NCBI RefSeq assembly: GCF_013911755.1
Contig: NZ_JACESP010000007.1
Location: 81,087 to 145,086, forward strand
Reading direction: 5' to 3'
DNA: 64,000 nt
Source: Sphingosinicella sp.
GTDB taxonomy: Bacteria; Pseudomonadota; Alphaproteobacteria; Sphingomonadales; Sphingomonadaceae
The notes below the pieces were generated by a model that was not told where the DNA came from, did no database searches, and was given only the letters and a program-made list of their open reading frames with translations. This document shows, piece after piece, positions 1 through 9,124 of the stretch (position 1 is its first letter; each line of letters starts with the position of its first letter). The position numbers and the translations under genes were made by a program.

Positions 1-96
1 GCCGTTGCCGAGCGGTTGCCGCTCAAGGCCGGCGAGGGCGCACACAACGAGGCGTATCTGCGCACCAAGCGCGACCGCACCGGGCACATGCTGTGA
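1..96 (+). CDS. ribA: GTP cyclohydrolase II, C-terminal end (partial)
   Basis: Only the last 31 codons are present; the gene enters from the left edge. The tail contains NEAYLRTKRDRTGHML, which matches the usual C-terminus of RibA, the enzyme that opens GTP in the first step of riboflavin synthesis. The stop codon overlaps the GTG start of the next gene (GTGA), so the two are translationally coupled. The call rests on a short tail, so a RibBA fusion cannot be told apart from a stand-alone RibA. Confidence 0.7.
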   Translation, partial: AVAERLPLKAGEGAHNEAYLRTKRDRTGHML

Positions 97-596
97 ACGC
101 CGTCCGCGTCACCACCGCTGCGCGCACGCTGACCGCGTTCGGTGAGACCGTGCCATGCCTGATCGGCAAAGCGGGCGCGACGGACGCGGCGACGAAGCGC
201 GAAGGTGACGCCATGACGCCGCGCGGCACATACGCCATTCGCGCGTTGCTGGCGCGCCCCGACAAGCTCGCTGCGCCGAACACGCGGCTGCCGTGGCGCT
301 GGCTGCACCCCAGCGACGGTTGGTCCGACGATGTACGCGACCCCGCATACAACCGGCCGGTGCGGCATCCGCATCCGTTCTCGGCGGAGCACCTGTGGCG
401 TGAGGACGGGCTTTACGACCTCATCGTCGTCATCGGCCACAACGACTCGCCGCCGGTGCCGGGCATGGGCAGTGCGATCTTTCTACATTGCACGGCGGCG
501 AAGGACTTCACGCAGGGCTGCGTGGCAATTCCGCGCGAAACGCTGCTTGCGATCGTGGAGCGGCTTGCGCAGGGCGACGTGATCGAAATCGTCTGA
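93..596 (+). CDS. L,D-transpeptidase family (YkuD domain) protein
   Basis: A 167-residue protein with the YkuD catalytic signature: His132 in IFLHC and the nucleophile Cys143 in TQGCVAI, preceded by a TPRGTY segment typical of short L,D-transpeptidases. The family cross-links or trims peptidoglycan peptides through a cysteine acyl-enzyme. No signal peptide is visible with the GTG start that overlaps the ribA stop, so either export is by an unusual route or the true start differs. It is a small single-domain version without LysM or other wall-binding domains. Confidence 0.82.
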   Translation: MNAVRVTTAARTLTAFGETVPCLIGKAGATDAATKREGDAMTPRGTYAIRALLARPDKLAAPNTRLPWRWLHPSDGWSDDVRDPAYNRPVRHPHPFSAEHLWREDGLYDLIVVIGHNDSPPVPGMGSAIFLHCTAAKDFTQGCVAIPRETLLAIVERLAQGDVIEIV

Positions 597-605
597 GGCG
601 CTTGC

Positions 606-1652
606 CTACGAAAGATCCCGACGTTTCACACCGCTGAAGCCAAGGATGAAATCGGGGCCGAAGGCGCTCGACGGCGTGTGGAAACCAGGCGCGACCTCGC
701 CGCCGTGGACGCGGCGGGCAATCTCGACGGCAGTGAGTGCCGTGAGCGTGTAGCCTTCGGGGGTTTCGAGCTGGCTGACCGCGCGGTTTCCTTCGGCATC
801 CGCCGCGTGGCCGACGAGCACGCTGCGGCCCCGGCCGCGCGCCTCGGCATCGGGGCCGGGCGGCATCCGGTCTATCGCGCGGCCCGCAAGCCAGCGGCCC
901 GGCGCGCTGGCGATCAGTGCCCTGAGCAGGCGCGGCATCCCGAGCGCGCGTTCGAGCGGTGGGCTTGTTTCGAAGAAAACGCGGATGTCGGGGATGCCGG
1001 TGGAATGCCACGCGGTCGAGACATCGCCCCAGCTGACGCCGACGGTGGGTTTGAGGCCGCCCCCGAAATCGGCGGTGCCGCGCGGCACTTCGGAAAGCTC
1101 GACGATGACGCCTCCCTCCCGCACGCGCGTGCCCGCCGCCATGCCTTCCAGCATCGTGCGCGTCGTCCCCCGGCTCGCCTCGTTGAGGCCGCCGATGACG
1201 AGGTCGAGCGAGACCGCACCGGGCAGACGGCGCTTCAGGTGCGCAGCAAGGCAATCCGACGGCACGACGTCAAACCCCGCCCCGGAGAGCACGGTGATGC
1301 CCGCCGCTTTCGCCGCGGTATCGCGCGCGGCGAGTGCCTCGAACACGTCGATCTCGCCCGTGATGTCGATGTAATGCGCGCACGCCGCGAGGCAGGCCGC
1401 CAGCATCGGCGCCGACGTACGCGAGAACGGCCCGGCAAGATGGAGCACCGTGCCGATGCTCGAAAGTTCGCCAGAAACATCGCCGTTGAGATCGAAGACG
1501 CGCGACGGTAGCCCGGTTTCGGCGGCGAGCGCTTCGACCGCCTGACGATTGCGGCCTGCCAGAACCGGCTTCAATCCGCGTGCGAGCGCGCGTTCCACCA
1601 CCAGGCGGCCCGTGTAGCCGTTTGCACCGTAGATGAGGATGTCGCCGCCCAT
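606..1652 (-). CDS. Saccharopine dehydrogenase-like NAD(P)-binding oxidoreductase
   Basis: A 348-residue protein that begins GGDILIYGANGYTGRLV, a Rossmann dinucleotide-binding loop of the saccharopine dehydrogenase NADP-binding family (also described as trans-acting enoyl reductases). The rest, including SGAGFDVVPSDCLAA and the C-terminal LTALTAVEIARR, matches that family. The substrate cannot be inferred. The ATG chosen lies 10 bases after the stop of the yggS-like gene, in the same direction, so the two probably form an operon. A longer upstream reading would run into yggS. Confidence 0.8.
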   Translation of the reverse strand: MGGDILIYGANGYTGRLVVERALARGLKPVLAGRNRQAVEALAAETGLPSRVFDLNGDVSGELSSIGTVLHLAGPFSRTSAPMLAACLAACAHYIDITGEIDVFEALAARDTAAKAAGITVLSGAGFDVVPSDCLAAHLKRRLPGAVSLDLVIGGLNEASRGTTRTMLEGMAAGTRVREGGVIVELSEVPRGTADFGGGLKPTVGVSWGDVSTAWHSTGIPDIRVFFETSPPLERALGMPRLLRALIASAPGRWLAGRAIDRMPPGPDAEARGRGRSVLVGHAADAEGNRAVSQLETPEGYTLTALTAVEIARRVHGGEVAPGFHTPSSAFGPDFILGFSGVKRRDLS

Positions 1653-1662
1653 GTCGGGCAGA

Positions 1663-2325
1663 CTAATGCGTTTCGCGCGTTCCGAACAGCGCCGAACCGA
1701 CACGCACATGCGTGGCGCCAAGTTCCACGGCCGTTTCGAAATCCGAAGACATGCCCATGCTGAGCCCAGTGAGGCCGTGCTGCTGCGCAAGCTTGGCGAG
1801 AAGCGCGAAATAAGGAGCCGGCTCCTTATCGGCAGGCGGTACGCACATCAGCCCGGCGAGCGGGATGTCCGCTGCGCGCGCTTCCTCCAGAAGCGTGGGG
1901 AGACCGTCGATGGCGACGCCGCCCTTCTGTGCTTCGTCCCCAACGTTCACCTGAACGAAGCAGAGCACGCGGCGCCCGGACGCGGCCATCGCCTTCGCGA
2001 GCGCGGCGACGAGCGAAGGCCGGTCGAGCGAATGGATGACGTCAAACAATGCAACGGCCTCGGCTGCCTTGTTGGACTGGAGCTGACCGACGAGATGCAG
2101 TTCGACGCCCGGAAACGCATCGCGGAGCGCTGGCCACTTCGCCGCGGCTTCCTGCACGCGGTTCTCGCCGAAGACGCGCTGGCCTGCTTCGAGCAGGGGC
2201 CGGATATCCTCGGCACCGAAGGTCTTGGAGACGGCGACGAGCGTTACATCCGGTTTTCGGCCCGCGATCTTCGCGGCCTTTTCGATACGGGCATGAATGT
2301 CGGCGAGTGTCTCGGCAGCGGTCAT
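1663..2325 (-). CDS. YggS family pyridoxal phosphate homeostasis protein
   Basis: A 220-residue protein of the YggS/PLPBP family, a PLP-binding barrel that buffers vitamin B6 and keeps amino-acid pools balanced; no catalytic activity is established for the family. The PLP lysine lies in TLVAVSKTF, followed by FGENRVQEA, HLVGQLQSNK, and the C-terminal SMGMSSDFETA and VRVGSALFG phosphate-binding motifs. Length is normal. Its start faces the start of the thiE-like gene, so a divergent promoter must lie in the roughly 20 bases between them or inside the 5' ends. Confidence 0.92.
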   Translation of the reverse strand: MTAAETLADIHARIEKAAKIAGRKPDVTLVAVSKTFGAEDIRPLLEAGQRVFGENRVQEAAAKWPALRDAFPGVELHLVGQLQSNKAAEAVALFDVIHSLDRPSLVAALAKAMAASGRRVLCFVQVNVGDEAQKGGVAIDGLPTLLEEARAADIPLAGLMCVPPADKEPAPYFALLAKLAQQHGLTGLSMGMSSDFETAVELGATHVRVGSALFGTRETH

Positions 2326-2347
2326 GCGCTTCCCTATAGAGAGGGCG

Positions 2348-2893
2348 ATGCGACGCCGCCACTCTCGCCAGAAGCCGCTGCCTGAAACCTGGCTGTTCAC
2401 CGACCCCCGCATGGGGGAGGCGCTGTGGGACGCGATTCGCCGCCTGCCGCGCGGCAGCGGCATCGTGCTACGGCACTACGGCGCAGCCGATCGCGCGGGG
2501 GTTGCCCAGCGCGCGGCAAAGCTCGCGCGGCGATACGGGCACATGCTGGTGGTGGCCGGCAACGCCCGGCTCGCGCGAGCCGTGGGGGCGGCCGGCGTGC
2601 ATATGCCGGACGGCGGGCGGCCGACGCGTGACGTCATAACGGCAGCGTCACATGATCGTCCCGGGTTGGTGCGGGCGCAGCGCGCAGGCGCTAAGCTCGT
2701 ATTCCTCTCGCCCGTATTCCCAACCCGCTCGCATCCGGCTGCGCGGGCGCTCGGCGCGGTGCGGTTCGGGCTGACGGCACGTGGAGCGGGTATCGCCGTT
2801 GCAGCGCTCGGCGGCATGAACCGCAAGCGCTATGTGCGGATGCTTGCGCTGGGCGCGGAGGCTTGGGGCGCGATCGACGCCTGGAATAGCTGA
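2348..2893 (+). CDS. Thiamine phosphate synthase family protein (TenI/ThiE-like)
   Basis: A 181-residue TIM-barrel-type protein with the ThiE/TenI pattern: GAAGVHMPDG, then FLSPVFPTRSHP, then AVAALGGMN. ThiE joins the pyrimidine and thiazole halves of thiamine. It lacks parts of the long ThiE N-terminus and no other thi gene is near, so a TenI-like or diverged relative is possible. The ATG chosen follows a GAGAGGG ribosome-binding site; an in-frame upstream ATG would overlap the divergent yggS start. Confidence 0.75.
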   Translation: MRRRHSRQKPLPETWLFTDPRMGEALWDAIRRLPRGSGIVLRHYGAADRAGVAQRAAKLARRYGHMLVVAGNARLARAVGAAGVHMPDGGRPTRDVITAASHDRPGLVRAQRAGAKLVFLSPVFPTRSHPAARALGAVRFGLTARGAGIAVAALGGMNRKRYVRMLALGAEAWGAIDAWNS

Positions 2894-2937
2894 GGCTTAC
2901 CGTTGGCAGCCCAGACCGGGCGAAACCAGAGTCGATA

Positions 2938-3723
2938 CTAGAAGCTGAAGGACGTGCCCAGATAAACCGCGCCGGCTTCACCATCGGTGCCGAGGCGTTC
3001 GCCGCTACGCAGCAGGTAGCGGCCCGAGGGATCCGGCTCGGACATCTGATAGCGCACGCCGCCGATGACCGAGAGGCGCGGGTTCAGCGCATAGGCACCG
3101 CCGAGTTCGACCGTGTAGCGCTTGTCGAGACTGAGCGGGTTCACCCAGCCGTCGGCATCGCGTTCGGCATTCAGCTGAAGCGCGGTCTTCCAGCGGCTTC
3201 CGCGATAGGAGAGGCCAAGGTCGATGCCTTCGCGCTCGTCGCTGAGCACACTGGCGATCTTGCTGTAGCCGCCGGTGAGCGCGAAGCCACGGAGCGCCAC
3301 GGAAACGTCGAAGTTGTAAGCCGTCGCCGCTTCGGTTTCGGCCGGACGCGCGGTTTCCGGCGCGGCTGCGCGGACGACGCGCGATGTGACGCCGAGCGCC
3401 AGCGCCTTGTTATCACGGCTCTTGCCCGAGGGCGTGAAGCGGAACGTGCGTTCCTGCGAGGCACCAGCAACACCGGCACGGCGGGCGTTGTCGAGCATCG
3501 GCGGCGTGAAAGAACCGAGCGTTTCAGCTTTCAGCGGCGTCACCACACCGGCGGTCGTCGTGAGCTTGCGCTTGGTGTCCGAAAGCTTCGCGGCAGCGGC
3601 CTTGTCGGCGGCGACCTTCTCGATCGGCTTCTTCGAAGAGGCGGCGGCGGGAAGCGCGCACAGCATCAGGCCCGCGGAAACCGCGACCAGTGCTTTCGCT
3701 GCGTATGTCCCAACCTGATTCAT
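2938..3723 (-). CDS. Secreted protein, probable outer-membrane beta-barrel, unknown function
   Basis: A 261-residue protein with a clear signal peptide (lysine-poor start, hydrophobic stretch, ALPAAASS cleavage region). A lysine/alanine-rich linker of about 100 residues follows, then a C-terminal half of alternating short strands ending in SFSF. A terminal phenylalanine after a strand is the usual recognition signal for outer-membrane barrel insertion. I do not recognise the family. It sits alone, divergent from the leuS operon, so function cannot be read from neighbours. Confidence 0.6.
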   Translation of the reverse strand: MNQVGTYAAKALVAVSAGLMLCALPAAASSKKPIEKVAADKAAAAKLSDTKRKLTTTAGVVTPLKAETLGSFTPPMLDNARRAGVAGASQERTFRFTPSGKSRDNKALALGVTSRVVRAAAPETARPAETEAATAYNFDVSVALRGFALTGGYSKIASVLSDEREGIDLGLSYRGSRWKTALQLNAERDADGWVNPLSLDKRYTVELGGAYALNPRLSVIGGVRYQMSEPDPSGRYLLRSGERLGTDGEAGAVYLGTSFSF

Positions 3724-3946
3724 AACCCCCGTGCTTCTGTCGCGTCCCTGTGACAACTACGTGACAGAACTACAGTTTCCTCCGCACGAATCCGAGTCCG
3801 AATCGCTCGTTTGGCGGCGACCGACCGGGTTCGTTCGAACCTGTTGCAACATCTCAACAGCCAATGCAACGCGAAGAGGGGCTATGCGCCCCCGAAAGCG
3901 CTGCCTATAACGGCCGCCGAGCAAGCCTGATGGAGCGGAAATCCAC

Positions 3947-4381
3947 GTGAAGACGAGTGTACGCATTACGGGTCTGGCGATCGCGCTGGCCCTGCTCGCC
4001 GCCTGCGGGGGCAAGAAGGACGCGCCGCGCGCCGACCTTGCCGCCGCGACGACGACCACGATCGGCGTTAATTCTTACCTGTGGCGGGCAAGCCTTGAAA
4101 CACTGGCGTTCATGCCGATGGCGCAGGTCGATTCGAACGGCGGCGTCATCGTGACCGACTGGTACGCCAATCCGCAGGCCCCCGGCGAACGCGTGAAGGT
4201 GACCGTCTATATCCTCGACCGCGAGTTGCGCGCCGATGCGCTGCGCGTCGCCGCCGTCCGCCAGCAGCAGCAGGGCGGCAACTGGATCGACGCCCCGGTG
4301 CGCGCCGGCACCGTGCAGAAGCTCGAGGAAACCATCCTCGCCCGCGCCCGCGACATGCGCAGGGCCGTGTATCAAGGCTAA
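3947..4381 (+). CDS. DUF3576 domain lipoprotein
   Basis: A 144-residue protein with a lipoprotein signal (LLAAC, lipidated Cys20) and the DUF3576 body, including VNSYLWRASLETLAFMP and VTDWYANP. DUF3576 proteins are found widely in alphaproteobacteria just upstream of leuS, as here (6 bases before leuS). The function is not known; an envelope role is inferred from the lipobox. Translation starts at GTG; the ATG alternatives would lose the signal sequence. Confidence 0.85.
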   Translation: MKTSVRITGLAIALALLAACGGKKDAPRADLAAATTTTIGVNSYLWRASLETLAFMPMAQVDSNGGVIVTDWYANPQAPGERVKVTVYILDRELRADALRVAAVRQQQQGGNWIDAPVRAGTVQKLEETILARARDMRRAVYQG

Positions 4382-4387
4382 AGGCCG

Positions 4388-6883
4388 ATGACGCGATTCA
4401 ACCCCGCGGTCGCCGACGGCCGCTGGCAACGCATTTGGGACGAGCGCCAGGCCTTCGCGGCGGACAGCGCGTCTGAAAAGCCCAAGACCTTCGTGCTGGA
4501 GATGTTCCCCTATCCTTCGGGGCGTCTGCACATGGGGCACGTGCGCAATTACACGATGGGCGATGTGATCGCCCGGTTCCGCCGCGCGCGCGGTTTCGAG
4601 GTGCTGCACCCGATGGGCTGGGACGCCTTCGGAATGCCCGCCGAGAACGCCGCCTTCGAGAAAAAGACACACCCGGAAAGCTGGACGCGGCAGAACATCG
4701 CGGCGATGCGCGAGCAGTTCCGGAGCCTCGGCTTCGCGCTCGACTGGAGCCGCGAGTTCGCGACTTGCGACGCTGAGTATTACGGCCACGAACAAGCGCT
4801 GTTTCTGAAGATGTTCGAGGCGGGCCTCGTCTACCGCAAGGAAAGCTACGTCAACTGGGACCCGGTCGACATGACCGTGCTCGCCAACGAGCAGGTGATC
4901 GACGGCAAGGGCTGGCGCTCGGGCGCGCCCGTTGAGCGCCGCCTGCTGAGCCAGTGGTTCCTGAAGATCACGGCGTTTGCCGACGATCTGCTCGACGGGC
5001 TTTCGGGCCTTGATCAGTGGCCGGACAAAGTGCGGCTAATGCAGGAAAACTGGATCGGTCGCAGCCGGGGCCTGAAGTTCCGCTTCGCCATCGAAGGCCG
5101 CGATGATGGCCTTGACGTGTTCACGACGCGGCCCGACACGCTGTTCGGCGCGAGCTTTGCCGCCATCGCTGCCGACCATCCGCTCGCAGCCGAGCTTGCC
5201 GCAAATAATCCCGGGCTTGCCGCTTTCATCGCGGAGTGCCGCAAGACGGGCACGTCTGCGGAGGCGATCGAGACCGCCGAGAAGAAGGGCTACGACACGG
5301 GGCTCCGTGTCGTGCATCCGCTCGACCCGACCTGGACGCTGCCAATCTTCGCGGCGAACTTCGTGCTGATGGAATACGGGACCGGCGCCATTTTCGGCTG
5401 CCCGGCGCACGACCAGCGCGACCTTGATTTCGCGCGCAAGTATCAGCTGCCGGTAACGCGCGTCGTCGGCGATGCCGAGGAGCCGATCGGGGACGAGGCC
5501 TATGTCGGGCCGGGGCGTCTGGTGAACTCGGGCTTCCTCACCGGCATGGAGGTCGATGATGCCATTGCTGCCGTGATCGCACGTGCGGAGGCAGAGGGTT
5601 GGGGAGAGGGGACAACGCAGTTCCGCCTTCGCGACTGGGGCGTTTCGCGCCAGCGTTACTGGGGCACACCGATCCCGGTGATACACTGCGGGGACTGCGG
5701 CGTGGTGCCGGTGCCGGAGAACCAGCTGCCGGTACGCCTGCCTGCCGACGTGACCTTCGAGACGCCGGGCAATCCGCTGGAGCATCACCCGACGTGGAAG
5801 AACGCCGATTGTCCCAAGTGCGGTAAGCCGGCACGGCGCGAGACCGATACGCTTGATACGTTCGCGGATTCGAGCTGGTATTTCATCCGCTTCGCCAGCC
5901 AGCCCAAGGACAAGGCCTTCGACCGTGCCGAAGCCGAAAGCTGGCTGCCCGTCGACCAATATATCGGCGGTGTCGAGCACGCGATCCTTCACCTGCTCTA
6001 CGCGCGCTTCTGGACTCGGGCGCTGAAGGCGTGCGGGCTCATTGACCTTGAGGAGCCGTTCAAGCAGTTGTTCACGCAGGGAATGGTGACGCACGAGACG
6101 TACCGCGCCGCCGACGGCCGCTGGCTGTTGCCGAGCGAGGTCGAGCGGCGGGACGGCGATGTATTCGAAGTAGGCGGCGGGGCGGTGACTGTCGGCCGCG
6201 TCGAGAAGATGTCTAAATCGAAGAAGAACACGGTCGATCCCTCGCCGATCCTCGACCAGTACGGCGCCGATGCGGTGCGCTGGTTCGTCCTGTCGGATTC
6301 GCCGGCGGAGCGCGACCTGCAGTGGACCGAGGCTGGCATCGAAGGCGCGTGGCGCTTCGTGCAGCGCGTGTGGCGGCTGGTGAACGAAGTGAAGGATGAT
6401 GCGGGCGGTGAGGACGAGGCGCTGACGCGCGCTGCGCACATCGCCATCGACGGGATCACCGCGGACATCGAGGCGCTGCGCTTCAACAAGGCCGTCGCCA
6501 AGAGCTACGAACTTGCCGCCGCGATCGAGAAGGCCCCGGCGTCGTCGGCGCGCCGCCACGCCGTGAAAATGCTCGTGCAGCTGATCTCGCCCGCAATGCC
6601 GCACCTTGCCGAAGAGGCGTGGGAAGTGCTGGGCGAGGCGGGCCTTGCCGTGGACGCGGCGTGGCCGGAAGCCGACCCCGCGATGCTGGCGCAGGACACG
6701 GTGACGATCGCCATTCAGGTGAACGGCAAGCTGCGCGACGAAGTGGAAGCCGCGAAGGGCGCGACGCGCGAGGACATGGAAGCACTGGTCTTGACCCGCG
6801 AGAAGGTGCAGCGTGCGCTGGATGGCAAGACCCCGCGCAAGGTGATCGTGGTGCCCGACCGGCTCGTGAATATCGTCGCATGA
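4388..6883 (+). CDS. leuS: Leucyl-tRNA synthetase
   Basis: An 831-residue class I aminoacyl-tRNA synthetase that charges tRNA-Leu. The HIGH-type motif is HMGH at residues 48 to 51 and the KMSKS loop is at 607 to 611. The large editing insertion (about residues 220 to 410, with the threonine-rich [10 protein letters not shown] stretch) and a four-cysteine zinc-like segment are present. Length is normal. It lies between the DUF3576 lipoprotein and lptE; its stop overlaps the lptE start (ATGA), so the four genes down to holA look like one operon. Confidence 0.98.
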   Translation: MTRFNPAVADGRWQRIWDERQAFAADSASEKPKTFVLEMFPYPSGRLHMGHVRNYTMGDVIARFRRARGFEVLHPMGWDAFGMPAENAAFEKKTHPESWTRQNIAAMREQFRSLGFALDWSREFATCDAEYYGHEQALFLKMFEAGLVYRKESYVNWDPVDMTVLANEQVIDGKGWRSGAPVERRLLSQWFLKITAFADDLLDGLSGLDQWPDKVRLMQENWIGRSRGLKFRFAIEGRDDGLDVFTTRPDTLFGASFAAIAADHPLAAELAANNPGLAAFIAECRKTGTSAEAIETAEKKGYDTGLRVVHPLDPTWTLPIFAANFVLMEYGTGAIFGCPAHDQRDLDFARKYQLPVTRVVGDAEEPIGDEAYVGPGRLVNSGFLTGMEVDDAIAAVIARAEAEGWGEGTTQFRLRDWGVSRQRYWGTPIPVIHCGDCGVVPVPENQLPVRLPADVTFETPGNPLEHHPTWKNADCPKCGKPARRETDTLDTFADSSWYFIRFASQPKDKAFDRAEAESWLPVDQYIGGVEHAILHLLYARFWTRALKACGLIDLEEPFKQLFTQGMVTHETYRAADGRWLLPSEVERRDGDVFEVGGGAVTVGRVEKMSKSKKNTVDPSPILDQYGADAVRWFVLSDSPAERDLQWTEAGIEGAWRFVQRVWRLVNEVKDDAGGEDEALTRAAHIAIDGITADIEALRFNKAVAKSYELAAAIEKAPASSARRHAVKMLVQLISPAMPHLAEEAWEVLGEAGLAVDAAWPEADPAMLAQDTVTIAIQVNGKLRDEVEAAKGATREDMEALVLTREKVQRALDGKTPRKVIVVPDRLVNIVA

Positions 6884-7368
6884 AACGCGCCGCTGCCCTG
6901 CTGCTCGTGCTGATGGCGGGCTGCGGACTGCAACCGGTCTATTCGGGCGGCAGCCAGGGGCCGGCCGCGACGATCCTCACGGGGATCGACGTGCCGGTGA
7001 TCCCGGAAAAATCGGGCTATCTGGTCCGGCAGGCGCTGCTCGACCGCCTGCCCGACGCGAGCGGCGAGCGCCGCTACAAGCTGATCGTGAAACTGGACGA
7101 CAGCATCAGCGGTTTCGGTGTGCGCGGCGACGATTCGATCTCGCGCGAGCGGCGCCAGCTGCGCGCGCGCTGGCAGCTGGTGGAAGACGCAAGCGGCGCC
7201 GTGCTGATCGATGCCGCCGCGCGGTCCGACGCGGGCATCGACATCGTGAGTTCCGAATATGCTGTTATCGCGGCGGAAAACGCCGCGCTCGAACGGCTTT
7301 CCGAAGAGATCGCCCAGCAGATCATCGCGCGCGTCGCGCTGTTCGCGCGCAGCGAAGCGACGCGGTGA
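6880..7368 (+). CDS. lptE: LPS assembly lipoprotein LptE
   Basis: A 162-residue lipoprotein with lipobox LMAGC (Cys15), followed by GLQPVYSGG, the usual LptE beginning. LptE plugs the LptD barrel that places lipopolysaccharide in the outer membrane. It overlaps the leuS stop by four bases and holA begins 8 bases after its stop. The order leuS-lptE-holA is common in proteobacteria and supports the call even though LptE sequences diverge strongly. Confidence 0.85.
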   Translation: MKRAAALLLVLMAGCGLQPVYSGGSQGPAATILTGIDVPVIPEKSGYLVRQALLDRLPDASGERRYKLIVKLDDSISGFGVRGDDSISRERRQLRARWQLVEDASGAVLIDAAARSDAGIDIVSSEYAVIAAENAALERLSEEIAQQIIARVALFARSEATR

Positions 7369-7375
7369 AGGCGGC

Positions 7376-8419
7376 GTGAAGGCCGCGGATCGCAAGGCGA
7401 TCGACGCGGCGCTGGCGCGCTTCGACCCCGCCACCCGGCTGGTTCTGCTCTACGGCCCCGACGAAGCGCAGGCGCGCGAGATCGCCGACCGGTTCACCGT
7501 GCTGCTCGCCCCGCCGGACGATCCGATGGGCCGCATCGATTTCGAGCCGACCGCGCTCGCGGCCGATCCCGCAAGGCTCGCCGATGAAGCCGCCGCAGTT
7601 TCGATGTTCGGCGACCGCCGCCTGATCCGCGTGGACGGCGCGGGCGACAATTGCAGCGCCGCGATCGAGGCGCTGCTGACGGCACCGGCCGCCGGCAATC
7701 CGGTGGTGATGGTGGGAACGGGCAGCCTGAAGGCGACGTCCGCGCTCATCAAGACCGCAGCCGCCTCCCCGCTTGCCATCGTCGCGCAGTGCTTCGTGCC
7801 CGATGGGCGCGAGGCGGTGGACATGGTGATCGATGCCTGCGCGCGGCACGGCCTGAAACCCTCTCGCGAGGCGGCGGACGCGCTGGCCGCCGGCTTCGGC
7901 GCCGAGCGCGGCGTGCTGGCCCGCGAACTCGAAAAGCTTGCGCTCTATCTCGATGCCGCGCCCGACCATGTGCGGGCACTCGAAATGGATACGCTCGCCG
8001 AACTCGGCGCGGCGATGGCCGAATCGGACTTCGACGCGCTCGTGAACGCGGTCGCCGACGGCAATTCCACCGAGGCCGAAGTGCAGGCGGCAAAGCTGGG
8101 CCGCAACGGCATCGTGGGCATTCCGCAACTGCGCGCGGTGGCGCGGCGGCTGACGCTGCTCGGCGAGCTGAGGCGCACGATCGATACGGGGCGCAGCGCG
8201 AAGGAAGCCGTGGAAGCGGCGCGGCCGCCGATTTTCTGGAAGGCGCGCGACCGCATCGCGCGGCAGGCATCGGCATGGAACACGCCGGCACTGCGCAGCG
8301 GGCTTTCGCGTCTTCTGGAAGCAGAGCGCCAGATCAAGTCTCCGGGTGCGGCAAGCCCCGAATTGCTGACATCACGCGCGCTACTGGCGGTTGCGCATCT
8401 GGCGCGGCGGCGGCGCTGA
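7376..8419 (+). CDS. holA: DNA polymerase III delta subunit
   Basis: A 347-residue clamp-loader delta subunit, which opens the sliding clamp. The start of the protein (VLLYGPDEAQAREIADRF) is the degenerate AAA+ domain without a working Walker A, as expected for HolA, and the C-terminal half is the collar domain. The GTG start is preceded by GAAGG in the lptE tail. It is the last gene of the leuS operon. Confidence 0.9.
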   Translation: MKAADRKAIDAALARFDPATRLVLLYGPDEAQAREIADRFTVLLAPPDDPMGRIDFEPTALAADPARLADEAAAVSMFGDRRLIRVDGAGDNCSAAIEALLTAPAAGNPVVMVGTGSLKATSALIKTAAASPLAIVAQCFVPDGREAVDMVIDACARHGLKPSREAADALAAGFGAERGVLARELEKLALYLDAAPDHVRALEMDTLAELGAAMAESDFDALVNAVADGNSTEAEVQAAKLGRNGIVGIPQLRAVARRLTLLGELRRTIDTGRSAKEAVEAARPPIFWKARDRIARQASAWNTPALRSGLSRLLEAERQIKSPGAASPELLTSRALLAVAHLARRRR

Positions 8420-8447
8420 ACCGCGCCTGGCTTTTCCGCACGATGCG

Positions 8448-8630
8448 CTAATGCCGCCCGGAAACGAAGGCGGCGAGCCGCACCAAGCCCCGATCGATCA
8501 CGGTCTGATCGAGCGGGCGCTCCAGCTCTTGCAGCAAATCCTGCAAATCCGTGCTCTTCAGTTCCGGGCATTGCGTTGGCGGAGGGGATATGCCCTTGCC
8601 CTGTCTGCTGCCGGTGTCCTTTTCGGCCAT
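8448..8630 (-). CDS. Small hypothetical protein
   Basis: A possible 60-residue protein ending DRGLVRLAAFVSGRH, convergent with holA. It is not similar to anything I recognise; the idea of a NepR-type anti-sigma factor was considered but the typical residues are absent. The ribosome-binding site is weak and the reading frame can be extended upstream to a GTG. Composition is compatible with coding (few rare residues, an amphipathic C-terminal helix), but this remains a weak call. Confidence 0.3.
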   Translation of the reverse strand: MAEKDTGSRQGKGISPPPTQCPELKSTDLQDLLQELERPLDQTVIDRGLVRLAAFVSGRH

Positions 8631-9089
8631 CTTGTTTTCCACCCGGTGTCCGCGATCCCCAACCAGGCGGATACGATGCACCGTTTTTCTTAATGTTCCC
8701 TCACGGCGGTTAACGCACGACGAGAGATTCGGGTCCACCCCGCCGCGCCCCTGCGCGCGACTGCGTTGCTAACGTGCATCATCCCCCCCTGCAGCGTCAA
8801 CGCCGGGCGCAAACGATAAGCCGCCCGGACCGGCGGGGGAGCACGGACCGGGCGGCGATGCAGGCCGGGGCACACGGGGGACTTGGCGCCGCGGCCCTTT
8901 CGGGCAACATTTGGAGCACTTTGTCTGCCGCGGGGACGGCCTCGTGCCCTTCTTTCAGCAGACCGCCCGGCGGGAACGGAGAGGAACCAGGGGAGGAACC
9001 GTTGGCTGATCAGTCTGCAGGCACAGGTCTAGCCCCGGAATCGTAAACGAGTCGTAAACGGCGCACGTATAAGTTGTATTGGGCGCTTA
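8631..9089. other. Gene-poor gap with one strong hairpin
   Basis: About 460 bases without a convincing gene. It contains a perfect 9-bp inverted repeat, GCCGCCCGG with CCGGGCGGC, at 8820 to 8828 and 8848 to 8856, with purine-rich sequence around it. I found no tRNA, tmRNA, RNase P or SRP RNA signature. A small RNA or leader is possible but nothing proves it. Confidence 0.4.
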
Positions 9090-9110
9090 AAAGTTGCGCC
9101 GGACGACTTT
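9090..9110 (-). terminator. Probable terminator of the small lipoprotein gene
   Basis: A 7-bp stem (AAAGTTG with CGACTTT, one G-T pair, 7-base loop) 15 bases beyond the lipoprotein stop. On the minus strand the stem is followed by TTTTAA, which fits an intrinsic terminator. Confidence 0.6.
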
Positions 9111-9124
9111 CCGTGGGGAACGAT

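Noticed and set aside
3938-3953. A possible fourth parS around CACGTG before the DUF3576 gene
   Set aside because: Only the six-base core and a few flanking bases match; chance CACGTG cores are common in GC-rich DNA.
5036-6604. A 522-codon open frame antisense to leuS
   Set aside because: High-GC shadow frame: arginine/leucine-rich without domain motifs, and it lies fully over a certain gene.
8448-8630. A NepR-type anti-sigma factor
   Set aside because: Size fits, but the conserved NepR core is not visible and no phyR or ecfG is next to it.
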